From Solirubrobacteraceae bacterium (lineage in GTDB: Bacteria > Actinomycetota > Thermoleophilia > Solirubrobacterales > Solirubrobacteraceae), in assembly GCA_017882375.1 (NCBI GenBank), contig JADGPP010000018.1, positions 1 through 47,695 on the forward strand: DNA of 47,695 bases, in the 5' to 3' direction. The notes beneath the pieces are model-generated. The model saw only the letters and a program-made list of their open reading frames with translations. It searched no databases and was not told the DNA's origin. Within the stretch, counting starts at the first letter, position 1, and every line of letters starts with the position of its first letter. The position numbers and the translations under genes were made by a program. Of the stretch, positions 8,421-13,989 are shown in pieces.

Positions 8421-8441
8421 AAACGCCTGACAACTGTTTAT
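8421..8441 (+). repeat. AAAC-N11-GTTTAT element
   Basis: The sequence runs GCAAAAACGCCT, then GTTTAT at 8436-8441. The copy at 10464-10487 has the same layout with GCAAAACGCCT before GTTTAT, and both continue with a short TCG-containing tail. The matched half-sites 11-12 bp apart suggest a composite protein-binding site. Confidence 0.55.
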
Positions 8442-8529
8442 TCTCGTCATCCTCCCGTCCCTGTGGCCGCGTGAGAGCTGAACGGATATGGCCTGGTTTC
8501 GAGGCCTTTAGAGCTAGGATAGGCCATGT

Positions 8530-8559
8530 TTGACATCTGGCCGGACTATTCGTTAGGGT
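8530..8559 (+). promoter_or_regulatory. Sigma-A-like promoter for the TetR-winged-helix gene
   Basis: A perfect TTGACA at 8530-8535 is followed after 18 bp by TAGGGT at 8554-8559. The next GTTTAT element begins 10 bp after the -10 box, so it would sit at or just past the transcription start. The same arrangement is seen upstream of the ECF sigma gene (10577-10623). Confidence 0.6.
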
Positions 8560-8723
8560 CCACGAGAATGTTTATAGGGGGGCCTGATTCTCGTACCTGC
8601 ACTGCGCTGGCTCCCGCCGTTGCGGGACGGCGCGTGTCCACTCTCGCACGCCGCTCTCAGTCTCCCGGCGGCGCCCGGGTCGAGTTCGCTGGATGGATCT
8701 GCGCGGACTCGAGCAATGGATGG

Positions 8724-8788
8724 CGCGGGGCGCCCTGGTCTTCATATCGGCCAGGGCGTCCCGCGTGCTCCCAGCCCGCCGTGGGAGC
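8724..8788 (+). promoter_or_regulatory. Tandem hairpins in the leader of the TetR-winged-helix gene
   Basis: Bases 8724-8738 pair with 8751-8765 in a 15-bp stem (one G-T wobble, 12-nt loop). Immediately after, GCTCCCA at 8767-8773 pairs perfectly with TGGGAGC at 8782-8788 over an 8-nt loop. They lie between the promoter at 8530 and the start codon at 8900. No T-run follows, so simple termination is not obvious. An attenuator, a stabilising 5' structure or a small RNA are possible. Confidence 0.5.
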
Positions 8789-8899
8789 TGGCCGATGACG
8801 CCATCCGAGCTCTCCTGTCCCCGTGGCCTGCGCGCTCACCCAGGCCGGCTAGCGGCCCGCTCCCGCGGTGGGTCCTGAGAGGGGGGATTGGCGGAGAAC

Positions 8900-9883
8900 A
8901 TGGCTCTCGCATATGCGACATCCCCCGTGAATGCCAGCGTGCGTCCGGGTACCCGCGGCCTGCCGCGCTCGCAGGTCGCCGAGCTTCAGCGTGCCCGCCT
9001 GATCGCCGCGCTCATCGAAGTGGTCGAAGAGGACGGCTATGCACTGCTGACCGTCAGCAAGGTCATCGGCCGCGCGAGGGTCTCACGCAAGACCTTCTAT
9101 GACCTCTTCAGCTGCCGCGAAGATGGCTTCCTGGCGGCGTTCGAGCAGGCGGTCGCAAGGATGCGCCTGCTCGCCGTGGAGGCATACGCGGGCGAGTCGA
9201 GCTGGCAGGAGGGCATCCGCGCCGGCCTTGCGAGCGTGCTGATGTCCATGGACGAGGAGCCGGGTCTGGCGAGGTTCTGTGTCCTCGAGCCGCTCGCCGC
9301 TGGGCCGAGAGTCCTCGCGCGACGCGCCGAGATGCTCGGAGAGCTCGCCCAAGCGGTCGAGCAGGGACGCGTGACCGGAGCAGGCGCGCTCGATCCGCAG
9401 CCGCTAACAGCCGAGGTGATCCTCGGCGGCCTCCTAGCGGTCCTCCACTCCCGTCTGCTGGCGGGCGGCGAGGCGCCGCTCACCGATGTTCTGGGTCCGC
9501 TCATGAGCGTGATCACGCTCCCCTATCTCGGAGCCGGCGCCGCGCGCCGAGAGCTCACCAAGCCCTGCAAGAAGACCTCGGCACAGAACGGACGCTCCGC
9601 CCCCGAGAGGGACACAGATCCGGTCAAGGGTCTGGGCATACGGCTCACCTACCGCACCGTGCGGGTGGTGATGGCGATCGCAGAGAACCCCGGGTGCAGC
9701 AACCGTGAGGTCTCACAGAGCGCGGGCATCTCAGATCAGGGCCAGATCTCAAGGCTGCTGCAGCGCCTGGCGCGGCTCGACCTGATCGAGAATTTCGGCC
9801 CGGGTCAGGCCGAGGGCGCCGCCAACGCCTGGCACCTGACCCCTCGGGGCGTACGGCTCGAGAAAGCGGCCCGCCCACGCTGA
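8900..9883 (+). CDS. TetR regulator with C-terminal winged-helix domain
   Basis: A 327-residue DNA-binding regulator. The N-terminal TetR HTH (about residues 25-75) includes ARVSRKTFYDLFSCREDGF; a helical effector-type domain follows to about residue 210. The last ~90 residues (GIRLTYRTVRVVMAIAEN, SNREVSQSAGISDQGQISRLL, LTPRGVRLE) look like a MarR-type winged helix, an unusual addition to a TetR protein. The start is ATG 8900, preceded by GGAG three bases away; a TTG at 8888 in frame would add four residues. It is transcribed away from the double-TetR genes, from a good promoter at 8530 through a long structured leader. Ligand and targets are unknown; two DNA-reading modules could allow bridging of two sites. 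Confidence 0.87.
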   Translation: MALAYATSPVNASVRPGTRGLPRSQVAELQRARLIAALIEVVEEDGYALLTVSKVIGRARVSRKTFYDLFSCREDGFLAAFEQAVARMRLLAVEAYAGESSWQEGIRAGLASVLMSMDEEPGLARFCVLEPLAAGPRVLARRAEMLGELAQAVEQGRVTGAGALDPQPLTAEVILGGLLAVLHSRLLAGGEAPLTDVLGPLMSVITLPYLGAGAARRELTKPCKKTSAQNGRSAPERDTDPVKGLGIRLTYRTVRVVMAIAENPGCSNREVSQSAGISDQGQISRLLQRLARLDLIENFGPGQAEGAANAWHLTPRGVRLEKAARPR

Positions 9884-10009
9884 GGTTTGCAACGCAGAGT
9901 GTACGAGCGCGAGGCCACGGCATGATGACCGGGGTTCGCTCGAGCGTCATCGCCCCTCCAGTGGCGCTCGAAGGAACCCGGGCTCACCATCCCTCTCGAG
10001 GGCCCGGCC

Positions 10010-10042
10010 GGGCGCCGCGGCGGCTCCCTTGCCGCGGCGCCC
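10010..10042 (+). terminator. Strong hairpin downstream of the TetR-winged-helix gene
   Basis: GGGCGCCGCGGC (10010-10021) pairs perfectly with GCCGCGGCGCCC (10031-10042) around a 9-nt loop, about 125 bp after the stop at 9883. It lacks a T-run, as often seen in high-GC actinobacteria, so terminator function is probable but not certain. Confidence 0.6.
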
Positions 10043-10303
10043 ACACAAATCTCGCAGCCGCACGGTCGTTCCTCAGTGTCAGACCACAAGGAGCGCTCAC
10101 GTGTAAGCGTCGACGACCCGCTCCTCCGCGCCAGGTGGGGGAGGGGTGAGGCTCGATCACCCGCCCGAGCGCGTGAGCTATCGCCCCGTGAGACTGCCCT
10201 CGGTTTGAGTTCCGCTCAGGTTGACGAACCGACCGTAGATGCGCATCGATGCGTGCTCCCCGGAGTCCGAAAGACGCGCCGCAAGCGCAGCGTGCGCCGT
10301 GGT

Positions 10304-10623
10304 GTTTATCGGTTGTGACGGTGCCGAGCGGCGTCCTGGGACGCGCCAATAACTATCCGAGTGCCACCTGATCGCTGAGGACTCGGTTGATTTGCGCGAA
10401 GCGGGCGGGCGCAAGCAGGCAAGTGGCTTCCCCTCAAACACCAGGTGTGGCTGGCACACTGAGCAAAACGCCTAAGCGACCGTTTATCATCGAAGGACCG
10501 CCGAACTCAAACCGCGCGCAGTTCGCTGCTAGAAAGCCGCTCCCTAAGGCCAGAGACCATCGTGGAAGCCGAACCCTTGACAAGTATTGCGACGATAGGA
10601 TAGCGTGCCATGCTGACGTTTAT
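10304..10623 (+). repeat. Three GTTTAT elements upstream of the ECF sigma gene
   Basis: Copies lie at 10304-10309, 10482-10487 and 10618-10623. The middle copy has AAAC 12 bp before it. The first and third are preceded by AGCGT at 10 or 11 bp, the spacing also seen at 6735 (AGCGT) and 8570 (AGGGT). The third lies 11 bp after a -10 box. Confidence 0.6.
10577..10606 (+). promoter_or_regulatory. Sigma-A-like promoter for the ECF sigma gene
   Basis: TTGACA at 10577-10582, an 18-bp spacer and TAGCGT at 10601-10606 make a near-consensus promoter. Transcription would begin near 10613, just before the GTTTAT at 10618. The start codon at 10687 leaves a ~75-nt leader. Spacer length and -10 type match the promoter at 8530. 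Confidence 0.65.
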
Positions 10624-10686
10624 GTAGGTATGAGTAGCTTTCGCGGCCTATGGGGATTGGCAAGCATTCGCCGGAGAAAGCAGCGC

Positions 10687-11364
10687 ATGGAGAGAGGAAC
10701 GGGACAGATGATCGAGGGCCGACAAGCAGTTGTCCATCCGCCTCATACGCTGGTCGGATCGGAGAGTGAGGTGCAGGAGGCCACGACGCGGCTGGTCTCG
10801 CGGGCCGTGAAGCGAGCCCAGGCCGGGGATCGCGATGCCCTCGCCTTTCTCTACGCCCGCTACGCCGAGAACATCTACGGCTACGTTCGCAGCATCGTCC
10901 ACGACCATCACGAGGCCGAGGATGTCACTCAGCAGGTCTTCGCAAAGCTGATCGGAGTGATCGGCAAATACAAGGAGCGCGAGGTCCCGTTCTTCGCCTG
11001 GATGCTGCGCGTCGCCCGCAACGTCGCCGTCGACCATCTTCGCAAGCAGCTCCCAGTCCCCGTCGAGGAGGTCAGGACGACCGACCACGGACTGGCGCAC
11101 TCCTCCACCGGTGAGCACCTCAATGACCTCAAGGACGCGCTTGCGACCCTTCCTCTGGCGCAGCGCGAGGTTCTGATTCTGCGCCATTTCGCCGGCCTTT
11201 CCCCGACGGAGATCGCGACGCGGACCGGTAAGACAGAGGGCTCGATCCACGGCCTGCACCATCGCGGTCGCAGGGCGCTTACGGCCGAGCTGGAAACCCG
11301 TGGCGCGGCGCCGTCGACGATCGAGTCACGACGAGCATCAATGGAGATCGCGAGCGGAGCTTGA
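10687..11364 (+). CDS. ECF-type RNA polymerase sigma factor
   Basis: A 225-residue sigma-70 family protein. Region 2 covers FLYARYAENIYGYVRSIVHDHHEAEDVTQQVFAKLIGVIGKY and region 4 covers LPLAQREVLILRHFAGLSPTEIATRTGKTEGSIHGLHHRGRRAL; regions 1.1 and 3 are absent, as in ECF factors. ATG 10687 is chosen because GGAGAAAG precedes it by 6-7 bases; the frame is open from 10387, and ATG 10630 or 10708 are alternatives. It would direct RNA polymerase to a specific promoter set in response to a signal. No anti-sigma gene with transmembrane segments follows directly, so control may lie in its three-element upstream region. Its regulon is unknown. Confidence 0.92.
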   Translation: MERGTGQMIEGRQAVVHPPHTLVGSESEVQEATTRLVSRAVKRAQAGDRDALAFLYARYAENIYGYVRSIVHDHHEAEDVTQQVFAKLIGVIGKYKEREVPFFAWMLRVARNVAVDHLRKQLPVPVEEVRTTDHGLAHSSTGEHLNDLKDALATLPLAQREVLILRHFAGLSPTEIATRTGKTEGSIHGLHHRGRRALTAELETRGAAPSTIESRRASMEIASGA

Positions 11365-11446
11365 CGAGGCCCTTGGCGCGAGCTGCAGCGACGCACCCAG
11401 CCGAGTCCGGTGCCGTGTGGGTGTCGGCAGATGCGATCACGGCCGC

Positions 11447-11692
11447 TCACCGAGAGCGAAGGTCGCCCGGGGCGCTGTCCGGATGCGGGCTCCTGGCGAT
11501 TGACCGCGCGATCCGCCCGCTGTCGACGTCGGCGAGATAGTAGAGCACGGAGAAGTTCACGAGCTCCTCCGCCGAGACCCCCAGGCGCGCTGCCTCCTCT
11601 TCGATCGCCTCCGCAGCGAAGCCGTCGATCGCCAGCGCCACGCGACGGCGCTTGTCGATACGGCCTTCGCCTCGCTCGGCCGGCCTACTCAC
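11447..11692 (-). CDS. Small ribbon-helix-helix-like protein
   Basis: An 81-residue protein starting at GTG 11692, preceded by GAGG at a good distance. The core KRRRVALAIDGFAAEAIEEE, then AARLGVSAEELVNFSVLYYLAD, reads as one strand followed by two helices separated by a short turn, the pattern of ribbon-helix-helix DNA-binding proteins. Similar short proteins are, from memory, common in Solirubrobacterales, but I cannot name a family. The open frame extends to 12271, but the upstream part is low-complexity and overlaps the plus-strand secreted-protein gene, so the short form is preferred. It converges on the ECF sigma gene. Function is unproven; a small DNA-binding protein is an inference. 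Confidence 0.6.
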   Translation of the reverse strand: MSRPAERGEGRIDKRRRVALAIDGFAAEAIEEEAARLGVSAEELVNFSVLYYLADVDSGRIARSIARSPHPDSAPGDLRSR

Positions 11693-11866
11693 GACGAGCC
11701 TCGATCTGATCGTGGCACACTCTTCCTTAACGGCCGGCGGGCACGGCAGCTCACGTTTCGAGGGCCCGGCACGGGGACCAAAAAAGGCTGGTTCTGCCGA
11801 GCGCGAAACTTGACCGGCCGGCGGCGCACTCCGTCCCGCGAGATCGGCTGGCGTGAGGTCTGAGTC

Positions 11867-11995
11867 ATGACCGAACCTCCACCGAAGTCTAGTGCGCAGC
11901 AACTCCCACGTTTCGCTGCGGCGTGTCACCCTCAGCGGCGGGGCCGCCTGGACGCCGAGGCGCAAGCCTTGACCGAGCGGGCGAGCGCATCGTGA
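11867..11995 (+). CDS. Possible 42-residue peptide
   Basis: ATG 11867 follows GAGG by eight bases and opens a 42-codon frame, MTEPPPKSSAQQLPRF then an Arg/Ala/Glu-rich tail ending TERASAS. It lies just upstream of the secreted-protein gene at 12018 on the same strand (22-bp gap). No family is recognised and the composition is unremarkable; it may be a leader peptide or chance. Confidence 0.25.
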   Translation: MTEPPPKSSAQQLPRFAAACHPQRRGRLDAEAQALTERASAS

Positions 11996-12017
11996 TCGAG
12001 ATGGGGGAAAGCTGCTC

Positions 12018-12413
12018 ATGAGGCGTTCCGGGCTGCTCGTCGCCCTGCTTCTCGCGGTGGGTCTTGCCGGAACCGCGGTCGCGCTCCGCAGCCGTGAAGG
12101 CGACACCCTCCTCCTGGCCCAACAGCAGGGCCTCTCCCCGGTGAGCGCCGCCGCCCTGCGGCGGCTGATGCTCACGACCAGCGATCCGCGCCCCGGCTCC
12201 GGCGGTCGCGCACACGGTGCGCGTTGCGTCTCTGAAAGCCACACCGCCCTGGGCAACCCGTGGACGTGCACCGTGCGCTATCCGCGCCTGCCGCGCATCC
12301 GCTATCAGACGACCGTATATGCCGACCGCTCGATTCACGGGTTTGGCCTGCCCGAAGGCGCCCTTCGCGGTACGGCGCTGAGCGTCCGAGGGTGCTGCGT
12401 GGGCTCCCCGTGA
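12018..12413 (+). CDS. Small secreted or membrane-anchored protein
   Basis: A 131-residue protein with a clear N-terminal signal or anchor: MRRSGLLVALLLAVGLAGTA, followed by a small exported domain. It has four cysteines after the signal (ARCVSES, WTCTVRYP and RGCCVG), suggesting disulfides outside the membrane. GGGGGAAAG precedes the ATG by about 8 bases. No lipobox or known enzymatic motif is visible, and I do not recognise the family. It converges on the second ECF sigma gene, eight codons from its stop region. Role unknown; location outside the cytoplasmic membrane is inferred from the signal. Confidence 0.7.
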   Translation: MRRSGLLVALLLAVGLAGTAVALRSREGDTLLLAQQQGLSPVSAAALRRLMLTTSDPRPGSGGRAHGARCVSESHTALGNPWTCTVRYPRLPRIRYQTTVYADRSIHGFGLPEGALRGTALSVRGCCVGSP

Positions 12414-12426
12414 CAGCGCAACCGGG

Positions 12427-13011
12427 TCAGCCCAGCTCGTCGCGCAGCTTGCGCAGGGCGCGGTAGATCCGGCCCTCGACTGCGCTCTCCCCGTCGCCCA
12501 CGATCCGCGCGACTTCGCGCAGCTTCAGATCGGCGCCGAAGCGCAGGGCGAGCGCCTCGCGCTCCTCCTCGTTGAGCGTGGCGAGCGCTCTGTGCAACTC
12601 GTCGCGGTGCTCCACCGCGGCCAGTCCGGGGTCGCGCTCCTGCAGCGATGTGCCGGCGCGCACCTCCTGCAGAACGCGATGCTCGTGCGTCTGGCGCCGG
12701 GCATGATCGCGCAGCAGGTTCAACGCGATCGTGTACAGCCAGCGGCGCTCGCTTCCGCGCCGCGGGTCAAAGCGCTGGCGGGAGCGAAGTACGCGCTCGA
12801 AGGTCTCTGAGAGCAGGTCCTCGGCGAGCGCCCGGTCGCCGCTGCGGTAGGCAAGGAAGGAGAAGAGCCGTTCGGCGTGCTCCTCGAACAGCCGCTCGAA
12901 GGTGTCCGGTCGCATGTGCCTAGAGACCCGGGCTGCCGGCGAGGTGCTGTCGCGGGCAGGGAAGCGCGAGGCGAGACGGGCAGCGGGAGGAGGTGTCATT
13001 TCGGGGGCCAT
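12427..13011 (-). CDS. ECF-type RNA polymerase sigma factor
   Basis: A 194-residue sigma-70 family protein from ATG 13011, which has GGAG four bases upstream. Region 2 is FERLFEEHAERLFSFLAYRSGDRALAEDLLSETFERVLRSRQRFD with RRWLYTIALNLLRDHARR; region 4 is LNEEEREALALRFGADLKLREVARIVGDGESAVEGRIYRALRKL. The first ~30 residues are Pro/Ala-rich; ATG 12915 (MRPDTFERL) would give the bare two-domain form. It lies downstream of the Asn-rich surface protein on the same strand, separated by a strong hairpin, so it likely has its own promoter in the 130-bp gap. No typical anti-sigma gene is adjacent; the neighbouring surface protein has one membrane segment and could be regulatory, which is speculative. 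Confidence 0.92.
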   Translation of the reverse strand: MAPEMTPPPAARLASRFPARDSTSPAARVSRHMRPDTFERLFEEHAERLFSFLAYRSGDRALAEDLLSETFERVLRSRQRFDPRRGSERRWLYTIALNLLRDHARRQTHEHRVLQEVRAGTSLQERDPGLAAVEHRDELHRALATLNEEEREALALRFGADLKLREVARIVGDGESAVEGRIYRALRKLRDELG

Positions 13012-13042
13012 GGGTCTCCGGTGTCGGTGCTTGATGAGAGAC

Positions 13043-13087
13043 GGACACGACGCTCCGGGGCTGCTGGCACCCCGGAGCATCGTGTCC
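13043..13087 (-). terminator. 18-bp hairpin between surface-protein and sigma-factor genes
   Basis: Bases 13043-13060 pair with 13070-13087 with a single mismatch and a 9-nt loop. It lies 56 bp after the stop of the Asn-rich surface protein and 32 bp before the sigma-factor start, reading leftward. The stem is long and GC-rich but no T-run follows. Termination of the upstream gene is the simplest reading. Confidence 0.65.
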
Positions 13088-13142
13088 GGTCACGCTGCAA
13101 TAACGTCGCTCGCCATGCGCTTTTTACGCGCTCAGGTTGCCG

Positions 13143-13871
13143 TCAGGCGACGCACAGGTGGTATTGGTGACGGGACGTCACGGTCTTGCCGTTGCTCAAC
13201 GTGACGGACACTTCGATTGTCGTCGCGCCTTTCGAGCAGGACAGGTTGATGAGTTCGACGTTCGCCGAGGCCTTCTTGCCGGTGAGCGTCTTGAGGTGCC
13301 TGCCGTTGACCCGCACGGTCACCCTGCGAAGCTTCAAGCCGTGGGGAACCTTGACGTGGATCTTGATGTGGCGGCTGCTGGTCGCCTTCTTCTTGGTTTT
13401 GGAGCCCAGAACGCTACTGCTCGGCGTGGCGCTGACTGTCGTGTAGTTGTTGGTGACGTTGGTGGCACCGGCGTAGTTGTTGGTGGTGGTGTTGAAGCTG
13501 TTTTCGTTGCAGTTGCCGTTGTTGTTGCCGTTGTTGCTCCCGTTGTTGCCACCGTTGTTGTTGCCGTTGTTGTTGCCGCCGTTGTTCGTGTCGCAGTTGT
13601 TGCCGTACTGCGCGATCGCGGCGTTGCCGGGTGAGTGGCCGTCACCGCGACTGGCGATGACGCCACCGGTGGTCGCTGCCAGAAGCCCGGCGGTCAGGCC
13701 GAGGACGGCGAAGCGGCGAGAGCCGGCGCGCGCAGTGGCCTTGACGCGCGACATGGCCGTCGTCTTGATCCGGTCAAGCTCCAGCGGGCTCGCCTCGGGG
13801 CGCTGCTCGCGCAGGCGCTGAGCGACGCCCTCCAATTCACTTTGCGTCCGTGCGTCGTTCTTGCGCCGCAT
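13143..13871 (-). CDS. Asn/Gly-rich membrane-anchored surface protein
   Basis: A 242-residue protein starting at ATG 13871 with an excellent AAGGAG seven bases upstream. Residues ~1-52 are charged and probably cytoplasmic (LEGVAQRLREQRPEASPLEL). Residues ~53-72 form one hydrophobic segment (FAVLGLTAGLLAATTGGVIA). Then come about 55 residues dominated by Asn and Gly (NNGGNNNGNNNGG and similar), and a C-terminal ~85-residue beta-rich domain with HVKVPHGLKLRRVTVRVNG and two cysteines. The Asn tract may be a flexible, possibly glycosylated, linker. The family is unknown to me. It sits between a polysaccharide polymerase/ligase and an ECF sigma factor, so a cell-surface role is plausible. The longer frame to 13925 lacks support. 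Confidence 0.75.
   Translation of the reverse strand: MRRKNDARTQSELEGVAQRLREQRPEASPLELDRIKTTAMSRVKATARAGSRRFAVLGLTAGLLAATTGGVIASRGDGHSPGNAAIAQYGNNCDTNNGGNNNGNNNGGNNGSNNGNNNGNCNENSFNTTTNNYAGATNVTNNYTTVSATPSSSVLGSKTKKKATSSRHIKIHVKVPHGLKLRRVTVRVNGRHLKTLTGKKASANVELINLSCSKGATTIEVSVTLSNGKTVTSRHQYHLCVA
13504..13602 (-). repeat. Low-complexity GTTGTTGCCG-type codon repeat
   Basis: Irregular tandem runs of AAC and GGC codons (read on minus) encode the Asn/Gly tract of the surface protein. The number of units could vary by slippage. It is coding and not a CRISPR array: there are no constant-length spacers. Confidence 0.8.
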
Positions 13872-13950
13872 TTCGATCTCCTTGCCTGTTGGGTCTGGGG
13901 TGGCCGGGCAAAGGCCTTTGACCACCGATACGAACGAGCGGCGCCTTTTC

Positions 13951-13975
13951 CGACACGAGAACCTCCCGCGTGTCG
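13951..13975. terminator. Hairpin between polymerase and surface-protein genes
   Basis: CGACACG at 13951-13957 pairs perfectly with CGTGTCG at 13969-13975 over an 11-nt loop, 15 bp after the stop of the minus-strand gene ending at 13990. On minus it is followed by GAAAAGG rather than a T-run. It may be a weak terminator or a leader structure. Confidence 0.35.
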
Positions 13976-13989
13976 CGGTGGGCGTCCGC

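Larger units (their letters stand above)
8275..8887. other. Divergent regulatory region between double-TetR gene 3 and TetR gene 4
   Basis: This 613-bp gap has no supported gene. It carries GTTTAT elements at 8436 and 8570, a sigma-A-like promoter at 8530-8559 pointing right, and two adjacent stable hairpins at 8724-8788 in what would be a ~330-nt leader of the TetR-winged-helix gene. Confidence 0.65.
9884..10686. other. Long regulatory gap upstream of the ECF sigma gene
   Basis: About 800 bp without a convincing gene. The short frames here (for example one opening at 10076) are Arg-rich and match no family I recognise. The gap contains a terminator-like hairpin at 10010-10042, GTTTAT elements at 10304, 10482 and 10618, and a sigma-A-like promoter at 10577-10606. 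Confidence 0.6.

Noticed and set aside
8530-10623. GTTTAT as the -35 box of a SigB/SigF-type promoter (GTTT-N-GGGTA)
   Set aside because: No GGGTAT-like -10 was found at 12-16 bp after the hexamer in the copies inspected.
11693-12271. Upstream extension of the small RHH-like protein
   Set aside because: The extension is Arg/Ser/Ala-rich and overlaps the secreted-protein gene; GTG 11692 has a ribosome site.
13504-13602. Possible CRISPR or tandem-repeat array
   Set aside because: The units are irregular AAC/GGC codon runs in frame with the surface protein; there are no unique spacers.
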